DNA of 64,000 bases from Patella vulgata (Eukaryota > Mollusca > Gastropoda > Patellidae): positions 60,409,459 through 60,473,458 of the forward strand of contig NC_065879.2 of the NCBI RefSeq assembly GCF_932274485.2, written 5' to 3'. Every line of letters begins with the position of its first letter. Position 1 is the stretch's first letter. Below, piece after piece: positions 47,845 to 58,249 of this stretch. The notes under the pieces are model-generated. The model ran no database searches. It was not told where the DNA came from and was given only the letters and a program-made list of their open reading frames with translations. Made by a program: the position numbers and the translations under genes.

Positions 47845-48850
47845 ACGCCCACATTGAAATGTGGTCGTATATTGTCGTCGCCCCCGTCCGTCCGTCCGTC
47901 GGTCCGTCGGTCCGGCGTCCACAATTGCTTGTGGACGCTCTAGAGGCTAAAGTTAATATCCGATTGACTTCAAATATATGCACAGTGTTTACGGTCATGA
48001 GACGAAGAAGTTTATTCATTTTCAGCGATTTTCGATAATTACTGCCAGAGTTATGGCCCTTGATCACTTTGAAAAAATCTTGTAAAGGCTCTAGAGGCTA
48101 AAGTTAATATCCGATTGACTTTAAATTTATACACAGTGTTTAAGATCATTAGACGAAGAAGCCTATTGATTTCCAGCGATTTCCAATAATTATTGCCAGA
48201 GTTATGGCCCTTGATCCTTTTGAAAAATCCTTTGGACGCTCTAGAGGCTAAAGTTAATATCTGATTGAGTTTAAATTTATACACAGTGTTAAAGGTCATG
48301 AGACGAAGATTTTCGATAATTACTGCCAGAGTTATGGCCCTTGATCACTTCAAAAAATCTTGTAAATGCTCTAGAGGCTAAAGTTAATATCCGATTGACT
48401 TTAAATTGATACAGAGTGTTTGAGGTCATGAGACGAAGAATCATATTGATTTTCAACGATTTGCGATAATTACTGCCAAAGTTATGGCCCTTGATCACTT
48501 TTAAAAACATTGTGACCCTCTAGAAGCTAAAGTTATCATCCGATTGACTTCAGATTCATACACAGAGTTTAAGGTCTTGAGACAAACAAGTATATTGATT
48601 TGCAATGAATTTTTATGACTTGAACAGCTAAATCCATGATGTTAAAAGTTTCCTATACTAAACGTTAGCATGGGGCAAAACTTTATAAAAACCAAACCAA
48701 TTCTAATGGTTTTCTGATAATTACTTAATGAGTTTTTAATGTATTATATAAATGTTTCATTACCGAAAAAGTAAAAATATGTTATAATTCTTGTTGACTG
48801 CCCGGACGATTTAGCTGCTGTGGGCGTATGTTTCGTTGCCTGGCAACCTA
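47845..48850 (+). repeat. ~1-kb repeat arm (left), inserted in the DIRS recombinase region
   Basis: It starts TTTACGCCCACATTGAAATG, then 'GGTCGTATATTGTCGTCGCC' and a (GTCC)n run. About four ~130-bp tandem units follow ('CTCTAGAGGCTAAAGTTAAT', 'TGCCAGAGTTATGGCCCTTG'). A unique stretch ends 'GTGGGCGTATGTTTCG' and 'GTTGCCTGGCAACCTATC'. DIRS sequence abuts both sides. The inverted relative lies at 51349-53130. Confidence 0.8.
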
Positions 48851-49658
48851 TCTTTATTAACGGGAAACCTGTGGGAACTCTACCAGTGGTTGTTCGTTTT
48901 TTAAAAGGTGTGTTCAACCATAGGCCTAGTCTTCCGAGGACAGGAGTGACTTGGGATATACATTTAGTTTTGGATTATTTGAAGAAACTCTCACCAGTGA
49001 GAACTTTGTCTCTAAAAATGTTAACATTAAAGTTGTTGGGTTTAATAGCCATTTTGTCAGGCCAAAGAATTCAAACTCTTCATGTATTATTAGAAACATA
49101 ACAGTGACAAAAAGTGCATTGAGGGTTAGAATTGGTGATATTATTAAACAAGCGGGTTTTGGATATCATCAAAGTGAAATAGTGATTAAAGGTTATCCAC
49201 CAGAGGCGACTGTGTGTGTTAACTGTTTTTAATGAATATATGGAGCGAATAGCAGACTTAAGAAAAGGCTCTACTGCCTTATTTTTGAGTTTTGTTAAGT
49301 CTCATACACATCGAAAGACTCAACATTTCGACGGTTTTACGATAAACCATTACGTAAAGAAGGTGTTTATGGAGAGAAAATATTGGACAATGTGGGTTCA
49401 ACTGAGGGAAACTAAACTTAGGTTTTTTGTTGGAATTGTTAATTAAAATTTTTATTCATGAGATATTAACCGTGGGTTGTTATTAATACTGTTTTTGTTC
49501 ATGATAGCACTTGGAAGATCTCACGTAATCGCTAAGTTGTAGTCGCTTATATTTGTTGTATTATATTAATGTAATTTTTGTAATTGTATGCTGCTCCTCG
49601 TGGGCGTTTTTATGCAATAAATTTACTTACTTACTTATACTTACTTAGCAACAATAGA

Positions 49659-49759
49659 ATTTATAGATTAAACGAGACTTACCTCTAAGTTTGTCGCTAG
49701 CAACATAGAACTGCGATCAAACTTCAACTTACAGGTAAGTCTCGTTTAATCTATAAATT
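49659..49759. repeat. Perfect 27-bp inverted repeat beyond the DIRS recombinase
   Basis: AATTTATAGATTAAACGAGA + CTTACCT is mirrored after a 47-base loop. It follows AATAAA and a TTAC microsatellite. It could be part of a DIRS terminal structure or a separate foldback; no matching copy was found near 39600. Confidence 0.75.
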
Positions 49760-50179
49760 ATTGAAAAAGCCTACCAAAGTAAGGACAATAAGATAAGTAA
49801 GATCTATGTCGGACAACCCGACAGCAACATGGATGTAAGAGACGAATTAAATACACACGAGCCATACAAAATGTTATCTTAATAGCGGTTGTAGATTATT
49901 AAATGTGAACCAGAAGACCGAAATCACATCCCCATCAAGGAGCCTTTATATCAATTAGTTTTTTTTAGACAGTATTATATCTATTTGGACAATAATTGTG
50001 TTTTTGTGCTTAATTCTATTGATTATGATTTATGGGACATTATATAGGGACAGTATTTTGTGTTTTAATTGGGTTTAATTCTACCAATTAAGTTTAGTTT
50101 AATCAATTTTTTTTTATCATTGTAATCTTATTTTTGTGTGCCTTATTTAAAAATCATCCAAATAAGAATCTTGATACTC

Positions 50180-50355
50180 TTATCAGGCGGGGTCAGAATG
50201 TGACCCTCTCAATGCCATAGACTTGGAAACCGAGAGATTGTGAGGACGAATTGTTTAAACCCACTGTTCAATATATTCAACCATACTCAGAATAAATATT
50301 TTTAGTGAAGAAATTATTTTGCATTTAATTCAGTGCGCAAATCACATGAATTAAG
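50180..50355. repeat. PPT-like and LTR-like sequence related to 33830-34438
   Basis: 'CAGGCGGGGTCAGAATGTGA' is followed by 'TATTCAACCATACTCAGAAT' and ends 'ATTCAGTGCGCAAATCACA'. These words match the start and end of the LTR-like block at 33845-34438. Its place just past the DIRS fossil fits the far end of the BEL/Pao fossil. Confidence 0.5.
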
Positions 50356-50559
50356 AATTAAGAACACTGAATAAAGAGCTGTTTGGTTTTCCACATCAAA
50401 TCAGTTAATCTCTAGCAACCAGCTGGTTTGCACAAATGGGAGGTCAATAGGGTTCGTCACAATGCATCACATAAAATACATCCAATAAAAACTGTAACCT
50501 CTATCGCGTTAACAAGCCACAATCTGGCCGACGGACTGGGGTGACGACATAAAAACTCG

Positions 50560-51345
50560 ACTGTTTATGTTTTAATTTTGGTTATGCGACCATGCTGTTT
50601 CCTGCAGTTTGTGACTGTAGAGGGGCAGTAATCGAAAGACAATATATAAAAACTAGTCTTATAGATTGTAAAATTATTTAAAAAACACACAATTATGACA
50701 GTTCTAATTTGAACACGAATTACTGCAGAATTCGACTTGAAAATTTGACGCTGCAAATGATATTTCCTGCAGTAGGGGGCTATAGGAATGGAAAATCGAA
50801 AAAATACAGAAAGAACATGTAAAAGCTGTAATCATAATAGATAGTACAATAATTTCGAAAACTTACAAATGGCAGATCTAACTTGAACATGAAATTGCCG
50901 CAAAATTAAAGTCAGGTCAATATATTGAAAATACCCCCTCAACCCCCAAAAAATTGCTACAAAAGGTTTCTCAACTGATTCTGGTAGGGTTTAGTGTACT
51001 TTATAACATACTAAAAGTTTACCAAAGTAGGACCCCCGGAAAAGTGTATTTTTCAAGACGGCGTCAAAGATGGCCACCGAAACGTCTTAATGATCATAAC
51101 TATGTAACTATCAGTTCAAATTTGATGATTTTGGTGACGTTCCCTAGGTTTGGGGGGGGGGGGCAAAGAACACATTAAGATCAATAAAAATGATGTTGGC
51201 CTGTTATGTCAAAAATGGCCGCCAACACCTCCAATCCATGACCGCAAGTCCATAACTAATGACTCAAATTTGATGATCTTGATGTCTATCCCCAGGTTTT
51301 TGGGGACAAGGAACACTTTCGATATCACTGAGCTGTTGAATCATT
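50560..51345. repeat. Two short minisatellite duplications
   Basis: A ~165-bp unit beginning 'TTTCCTGCAGT' occurs at about 50599 and 50762. A ~130-bp unit with 'TCAAATTTGATGAT' and 'AAGATGGCC/AAAATGGCC' occurs at about 51070 and 51215. A 12-G run lies near 51152. No gene is recognised. Confidence 0.5.
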
Positions 51346-51348
51346 ATG

Positions 51349-53130
51349 AAATTGAATTCATGACCTTCAAGATAGGTTGCCAGACAACGAAACATACGCC
51401 CACAGCAGCTAAATCGTCCGGGCAGTCAACAAGAGTTGTCGCATATTTGTACTTTTTCTGTAATGAAACATTTATAATACATTAAAATATGATTAAGAGT
51501 AACAACTCATTAAGTAATTATCAGAAAACCATTGGAATTTGTTTGGTTTTTATAAAGTTCTGCCCCATGCTAACATTTAGTATACGAAACTTTTAACATC
51601 ATGGATTTAGCTGTTCAAGTCATAAAAATTCATTAAAAATCAATATACTTGTTCGTCTCAAGACCTTAAACTCTGTTTAACAATCTATTGTCAATCGGAT
51701 GATAACTTTGGTCTCTAGAGCTACCACAAGATTTTTCAAAGTGATCAAGGGCCATCACTCTGGAAGTGATTATCTGAAATCACTGACAATCACTGGGCTT
51801 CTGCGTCTCACGACCTTAAACACCGTGTATAAATCTGAAGTCAATTGGATATTAACTTTAGCCTCTAGAGCGTCCACAAGATATTTCAAAGTGATCAAGG
51901 GTCATAACTCTGGCAGTAATTACCGGATATCAGTAAAAATCAATAAGCTTCTACGTCTCATGGGGAGCCACGGTGGCTAGTTGGTTAAGACGCTGGCTCG
52001 CTAGCCTGGAGGTCGGGTGTTCGATCCCTGCATTGGCCGAGAAAGTTCATCGAGATTTTCCGACGTGGTTTCCCCTTGTCAGTGGTGCAGAACGGAGGGC
52101 CTGACAAGGACAGCTGTCTAGTCCTTTCGGATGAGACGAAAAACCGAGGTCCCGTGTATATATTGGAATGCACGTAAAAGATCCCCTGGCAGTTGGAATT
52201 CGATATAAGAGTAGGCGATAGTGCCGCTGTCCGGGCAGAATTTCCCTCGTAGCACACTGTATGACGTATGCCCGTCTTCATTAGCCCAGTATAGGAGCAG
52301 AACAGTAGGACGTTAAACATCATTTCATTTCTACGTCTCATGACCATAAACACTGTGTATAAATCTAGAGCGTCCACAAGATTTTTTGAAGTGATCAAGG
52401 GCCATAACTTCTCTGTCTCATGACCTTAAACACTGCGTATAAATTTAAAGTCAATCAGATATTAACTTTACCCTCTAAAGCGTCCACAGGATTTTTCAAA
52501 GTGATCAAGGACCATAACTCTGGCAGTAATTACCGGAAATCGCTAAAAATCAATAGGCTTCTTCATCTCATGACCTTAAACACTGTGTTTAAACACTTTT
52601 TGAAGAGATTTTTTTAAACGTGAATCGGATATTAAGGAAATAAGATAAAGAGATTGCAGTTTTCGCTATAATAGTTTAAAACTAGGTAGTGTAAAGGTAA
52701 TTTGCCGAAAATTTTAGTCAAATTGAGCCACTATGAGCCGAGAAAGAAGCGGGTGAAATTTTTGCATAGTCTCGGTCATCATTACTAAAATTATTTATAT
52801 AAACAGCATAGTCTCGATTATCCACTTTTTTTTATTTAATTATCAATGGCCGTTAGCGGCATATAGGAATCTAATCCAGCCAACATCGAAGGCTAGCCTT
52901 GACATCGAGAGTTTATTATGGTCTGGATAAGTTAATTAATGTCTAATTGATAATTTAGATAACATTTCAGGCCTAAAGAAAGACTTGTAATAAGCAGATT
53001 TTGCTCTTGCATAATGCATGTTTAACGTTAGTCTCTAGAGCGTCCACAAGCAATTGTTGACACCGGACCGACGGGCGGACGAGGTTGACGACAATATACG
53101 ACCACATTTCAATTTGGGCGTATAAAAATG
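51349..53130 (-). repeat. Inverted ~1-kb repeat arm (right), enlarged by a SINE and other sequence
   Basis: It starts GATAGGTTGCCAGACAACGA, then 'AACATACGCCCACAGCAGC'. Reverse-complement tandem units follow ('AAGGGCCATAACTCTGGCAG', 'ATCTCATGACCTTAAACAC'), and it ends 'CGACAATATACGACCACATT' and 'GGGCGTATAAAAA'. It contains the SINE at 51962-52330 and unrelated sequence at about 52640-53030. Confidence 0.8.
51962..52330 (+). repeat. Full-length tRNA-derived SINE, type II, with 11-bp target duplication
   Basis: CTACGTCTCAT flanks it at 51951-51961 and 52331-52341. The head has an A box 'TGGCTAGTTGGTTAAGACGC' and a B box 'GTTCGATCCC'. The middle reads 'ACCGAGGTCCCGTGTATA' and 'GCACGTAAAAGATCCCCTGG', and the 3' part 'ATGAAGACGGGCATACG'-like sequence (reversed) and 'GGACGTTAAACATC', then ATTTC repeats. 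The middle recalls conserved central domains of animal SINE superfamilies (from memory). Confidence 0.85.
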
Positions 53131-53489
53131 ACTCCAGCCAGCTGTTTTAGTCTAATACGTGGGTGTGTCCAGTTTTCTATGTTTTATAGTCTCGTATGGT
53201 TTACGAAAGTAGGCCTATCTTAATGTCTCTAAACTAACAATTAATGGTATCCTCAACAAATTAGTCCGATCCTTTTGAAGAAAACAATTTTTAAGTTTTA
53301 CTTGTTTCAACATGCATCTACAATACAGCTAAATGGTTTTCAAGTTAAAGAAGCTAAACTTCTAACTCAATATTATCCATGATATTTAAAAATTAAAAAT
53401 CCGAATTCAATATTATGTTCGTTGTCTTACTGTAAAACTCTAGGACCCTAATATCAAATATTTAAGACAAGGTGAAAAATCCCACGAGG

Positions 53490-53765
53490 TTGTGCAGATG
53501 ACCTACTCCTTTCACGTCGAAACCACGCCACGTGACTCAATGACAAACCTTATTATTATCTAAAGCGTACCAGGGGCGGACTGGGAAGGTGGGGGTTTGC
53601 GAGTCTTTAGCAGTGGCAGGAAACGGCTTGACCCGGAAAAATCCCACGAAGTTGGGCAGGTGACCCTACTCCTTGTCACGTCGAAACCACACCACGTGAC
53701 ACAATGACAGACCTTATTATCTAAAGCGTACCAGGGACGGACTGGGAAGGTAGGAGTTTGTGAGT
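53490..53765 (-). repeat. Tandem ~145-bp duplication containing type I SINE sequence
   Basis: Two units each run 'AAAAATCCCACGA(G/A)GTTG', 'CACGTCGAAACCAC', 'CACGTGAC', 'CTAAAGCGTACCAGGG' and 'CGGACTGGGAAGGT'. The first part is the reverse complement of the SINE core near 11240-11290. Confidence 0.75.
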
Positions 53766-53940
53766 TTGGGGCCCTTTGAATTTAAGCATTTGCGCATAAG
53801 TTAGAAACATCAGGATATATATACAGTCAGTTTTTCAAAAATATTCTCACGCACTGGAAGAGATACCCCCCCCCCTCCCCCGCCTCAACTGAGGCGCACC
53901 CGTCAGCAGACAATTGTCAGACAGGACCGTAACTAGCTCT

Positions 53941-54110
53941 GGACCGTTATTCACGAAAATTTAAACTAAGATAAAATCGAAATTTTAAGAAATACTGCAA
54001 TTCGATTGGCTGACCAGTAAAATCAATTTGCATATATCCAATGAAGTTGCAGTATTTCTTAAAATTTCGGTTGTAACTTAGTTTAAGTTTTCGTGAATAT
54101 ATAAGGGCCC
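53941..54110. mobile_element. ~170-bp GGGCCC-ended MITE, copy B
   Basis: It is the inverted counterpart of 42817-42982, with arms 'GTTATTCACGAAAATTTAAA' and '...TTTTCGTGAATATATAAGGG'. It differs by a few substitutions and a 4-bp gain near the right end. Confidence 0.85.
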
Positions 54111-54237
54111 AGAGCAACGAGGAGGGTGGAAAGTGTTCTCAGGAGTGTTGTAAAATTGACGGACAATGTATATATATTTTTTTTTTGTGGTCGACAATTT
54201 GTTCACAGGTGGGGGTGTTTGTCAGGGTTGTTCGTGT

Positions 54238-54444
54238 GGCACGAAAGGTCGAGGTCCACCTCTGTACACATAGGAGTGAACGTAAAGAACGCTTGACAGT
54301 TGGAATTCGGTGAAGAGAAATGAAATGAATTATGGTGTAACGTCCTACATTTCTGATCCTACTGGCCTAATGAAGACGGGCATATATGCCATGCAGTGTG
54401 CTATGGGGGAAATTCTGCGGCACTACGGCACGCCAATGTGTACA
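54238..54444. repeat. Type II SINE pieces, left flank of the Gypsy element
   Basis: A plus-strand piece (54238-54312) meets an inverted piece (54314-54444) with 'CTAATGAAGACGGGCATATA' and 'CACGCCAATGTGTACA'. The inverted piece continues at 63057 beyond the Gypsy element. Confidence 0.75.
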
Positions 54445-55154
54445 TGTGATAGTGTGGAATTTTGGTGTTTTAATTATATAATAGGTTTTAGTCTATACTG
54501 CACTTCACTGACAGCAGCTTAATAAACAATAACAAACTTTCACTTTCATCTGATCTTTGAACCCTTATATTCATAGTCACTGGATGTTCAGCTTCTGGAC
54601 TGGTCTTTGTAACAACATCAGTGACTATCACCTCATCATCTCCTTGGATACTTTTCCTAACAAACCCAACTTCCTGGGTTACAGGGCTAACAATTAAAAT
54701 CAGTCTAACTTAGGAATTTGAATGTGTCAGATGTATAAGATTATCTTCAAATCTTAAACTTGTATTTGGCGCTCAAAGTTTTATAAGTTGTTCCAGTTAC
54801 TGAAGATTCTTTTGGTCAAGTCTTCATTGATCAAATTAAGGATACCTTCTAGCTGCTGGAGTGTTACATGGTTGTGTTGTTTCAACACAAAGATCTTTAA
54901 AACTCCTTCTAGGGTATGTTATTTTATATAGGTATTATCTAATATTATAGAAATTATTACTGTAAAGATATGAGTATAGAATTAAATATATAGTATAATT
55001 ATAATACAGTGTAATGTTTGATGTGTTTTAAAGTGTATTATATGTATTATAAATTAAATGTTGGTGATGTTAATTCTATGTATGTATATTTTTACAGGGT
55101 TTTTAATAAAGATTTAAACAGCCTCGTCTTTTGCTTGAATTAGACCCGGTTACA
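54445..55154 (+). repeat. 5' LTR of the Gypsy element
   Basis: TGTGATAGTG...CCGGTTACA, 710 bp, with standard TG...CA ends. It contains an early AATAAA (near 54522) and a late one near 55106. It matches the right LTR at all but three positions by eye. Confidence 0.93.
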
Positions 55155-57227
55155 TTTTTGGAGCCCGATAAGGGACTGAGGATCATCACAACATCAATAG
55201 TTTTTTTCAATGTATACATGGTATTACTTCAACGTAAATGGTTTTTTATGGTACAACAAGTAAAATTCATCTATGGTCTATGGTATTTTCTTGGTACAAC
55301 GATTCTCAACCTATCCAGTAAATGTTTACGCGTGCGTATGGTAGCTACCAGATTGTATCCAGATAGTTGTATCCACATTTGTGCATATAAACTTTAGAGA
55401 CATCCACACAGATGCAGTGTGTTTAATTATATGTGAAATTAGAGACATACACAGATTCAGTGTTCATCTTGATTTAAAGTGTTAATGGGATATTCTTGGA
55501 TTTTGGGTGAATACATCTATTTCATTTTTTACATTAATTTCATTTACAGTGTATTATAATGTTACATGATATTTTCATTTAAGATTAAGTTATAAATCTA
55601 CCAGTTTAGTTATCGTTAGGTTGACGGAGATATATAATCTCAGAAGCCCCACCCCATCCATTGTTTTTCACTCATTGCAGAGTTTAGTGTAATTTACCTT
55701 GTCATTTCATAATCCCTAATTTCTTTTGGAATAATAATAGCATTTATACTATATAGTATTAGCTACATTTTACATTTACGAAATAGAATAAAGCCACTTT
55801 AACTTTCGATTTTTCTTGTGCATAGTATAGCTTAGTGACCTACTGAGTGTGACCTGACCTGACCTAGTTTCTACACTGCATGTACAAAGGTCACTGTGAC
55901 TGGGTCAGCAGTTTAGATTTTGAAAGAAAATATAACTCTATATTGTCTCCTAAATTAACTTTAGTATTTTGCAACTTTATTTTTTTACATTCTCACTTTG
56001 ATTAATTCCAAACTTAGTTGATATTTTGGAAACTTTGGAAAAAGATTTTGCAAGTTTAATTTTTTTCAAAACTTTGTAATTATTATTTTTTAACTGTGAC
56101 TTTGAAACTTTATTAGGTTTTTGGAATTCAATTTAATTTTGTAATTTATTTACTTTGAGAAACTTTATTATTTTTTTGGGGGGGGAACTCAATTTAATTC
56201 TGAAATTTATTTACCTTGAGAAACTTAGATCTTGTTTATTTGAAACTTTACCATTTTAGGTTTCTTATTTTGGAAATTTATATTTTATTCCAACTTTAGT
56301 TCGAAGCTTCTCTATGCATTACACTTAGGATTATTTAAGCATTACCCTTAGAATTATTTAGCATAGTATATATAGTTAGTTACATCCACACATACCCTAC
56401 ACATATTACATACCGCATATATTATTGTTTTTTTGTATGTTTGTGTGAGTAATTGTGTTTAAGGGTTAGGATTTGTTTACTATTACATAGGTTACACGCA
56501 TACCGTTTTCTTTCCAGATTTCATATTTCAGCTTTTCGTATTTCAGATTAACATACACGTTGAACGCACATATCGTTGACAGTTTAGTGTTTTAGGTGTT
56601 GTGATACTCCTTGGTCGAGACTCTTTGAGTTTGTACTTGGATTTTGTTTATATTTTGTATTTTTCAACTAGTGCATTTTGGTGCATAGTTTGTTTGGTGT
56701 TGTATATTTTGATTTGATTGTCCATTTCGGATTTGTAGTTTTGATTTTGAGTTTTATATTGATTTTAATTTGGATTGTATTGTGTACTGACTTTGTCGTA
56801 TTTTGGATTTTGGTTGAGATTTTGTGGTTAGTTTGAAATATTGTGGGTATTTTGAATACTGGTGTTATATTTCAACTTGTTTTGAGTTGCGTTGGTGTTT
56901 GGAGTCGTAACTGCATTGTTTGATACTGTGATTTGTGATATTACGTAGAGATATTGCGTGCGCTCAAGTATTGCGATTGATTATTTTTAATTTTGGATTG
57001 TGTTATTACATAGTGATTATTGGATTGTGTTATTACATAGTGATATATTCTCGGATCTTCCGTGATTTGTAATTGAATTGTGAGTTGAAGAGTTGTTTTG
57101 TTCGGCCTTTTGTGAATAGTATAGATTTGCGATTTCAACTTGAAGTGTGCTTGTTATTGTAACTCCTGCGTTTGTTATTTTTGGTTTGTGCGCGAAACTT
57201 TTCAACTTATAAATTCATCATATCAAT
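55155..57227 (+). other. Gypsy leader with primer-binding site
   Basis: Five bases after the LTR comes TGGAGCCCGATAAGGGACT, a tRNA-complementary PBS by its TGG start. About 2 kb of AT-rich sequence without a credible frame follows. The stretch 55800-57200 is strongly T-rich on this strand. Confidence 0.7.
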
Positions 57228-58194
57228 ATGGCTACCGGTGGTTTTACTGAGGAGGAAACTGACGATTTACTTAAGGCGTTTCAAGAGATGGAAGTTAAAC
57301 CCAAAGCTAGGAGCAAGGAAGAGCTTATGCGTTGGATGAAAGAATTTTGTGGAACACAACAATCAGATCCTCCACCACAACCTACCGAAGTTGTCGTTCT
57401 TTTCGGGAGAAACAACTTGTACTAAGACAGAAGTGACATTTGATGTCTGGACTTTTGAAGTCGAAGAGTTACTTAACTCTAATTATGGTGTTGAAGCAAT
57501 TCGACAGGCAGTGTTCAGATCGTTAAAGGGTCCAGCAGCTAAGGTGGCTATGAGATTAGGCCATGGGGTAACTATTCCTAAGTTACAAGCTAAGCTACAA
57601 AGTGTTTTTGGTGTAGTTGGTGAGACCCAGGAGATTTTGGCAGAATTTTATTCTACTTCCCAAGGTGGGAAAGAACCTGTTGCTGAATGGGGATGCCGTC
57701 TACAAGATCTATTACAGAAGGCTCGTGATAGAAAAGAGATAAACATCGTTGACTGTAACACCATGTTAAGAACCAGATTTTACCACGGTTTGAGAGCAGA
57801 TTTAAAGTTGCGCGCTGCTCATAAATTCGACGCTTTACAGGATTATGACCAACTTCTTGTGGCAGTACGGCAAATTGAACATGATCTGGAATTACCTGTT
57901 CCCACACCTCGAAAAACCGCTTCGTTGAAGATGACAACAACAGAAAAACCCAGCGATAGCGATAACGATTTAAAAGTATTGGTTGCATCCTTGGCCACAA
58001 CAATGAAGAGTATGCAGGAGGAAATAAAGAGTCTGAAAACTAATACTCATCCAGCATCCAACCCCCCTCCTGTTGACGAGTATGAACCAACATGTTATCG
58101 GTGTGGACAGAAGGGTCATGTGAAGTATGGTTGTCGGGTGAACTTAAAGAAACCTTTAAACTCCAGGACATCGGCGTCACAGGGCAGGCGTTAG
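57228..58194 (+). mobile_element. Gypsy Gag region
   Basis: It encodes a capsid-like domain of the PNMA/ARC-related type (words such as 'VTFDVWTFEVEELL' and 'RSLKGPAAKVAMRLG') and one CCHC zinc knuckle 'CYRCGQKGHVKYGC' at 58093-58134. Treated as part of the fossil element; the start at 57228 (MATGGFTEEE) has an ATATGG context. Confidence 0.8.
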
Positions 58195-58249
58195 ATGTGG
58201 GTTCAAGCCCTAGTGAATTAATTGGAAAAAGCAACACCTCCGATATTTT

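Larger units (their letters stand above)
39600..49650 (+). mobile_element. DIRS-like tyrosine-recombinase retrotransposon fossil with many nested insertions
   Basis: Recognisable parts in order: a Gag-like region (39812-41170), RT blocks (41170-41750 and 42620-43045), RNase H (44030-44670) and tyrosine recombinase (47255-47840 and 48850-49450), with an AATAAA near 49617. The RT words 'HFKMDTIQHALDLIKPN' and 'LKAGFTVHQDKSVFEPTRS', and the recombinase words 'PVVVRFLKGVFNHRP' and 'LTLKLLGLIAILSGQR', are DIRS-typical (family knowledge). It is thoroughly broken and old. Nested in it are a dispersed repeat, a hairpin, two MITE-like elements, a SINE, a LINE and a 1-kb repeat arm. Terminal inverted repeats were not identified, so its ends are approximate. 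Confidence 0.82.

Noticed and set aside
51962-52040. tRNA gene from the clear A and B boxes
   Set aside because: The sequence continues into a SINE body with an 11-bp target duplication, and no acceptor stem closes.
55131-55397. 88-codon frame at the left LTR edge
   Set aside because: It crosses the LTR boundary and the primer-binding site and has no domain.
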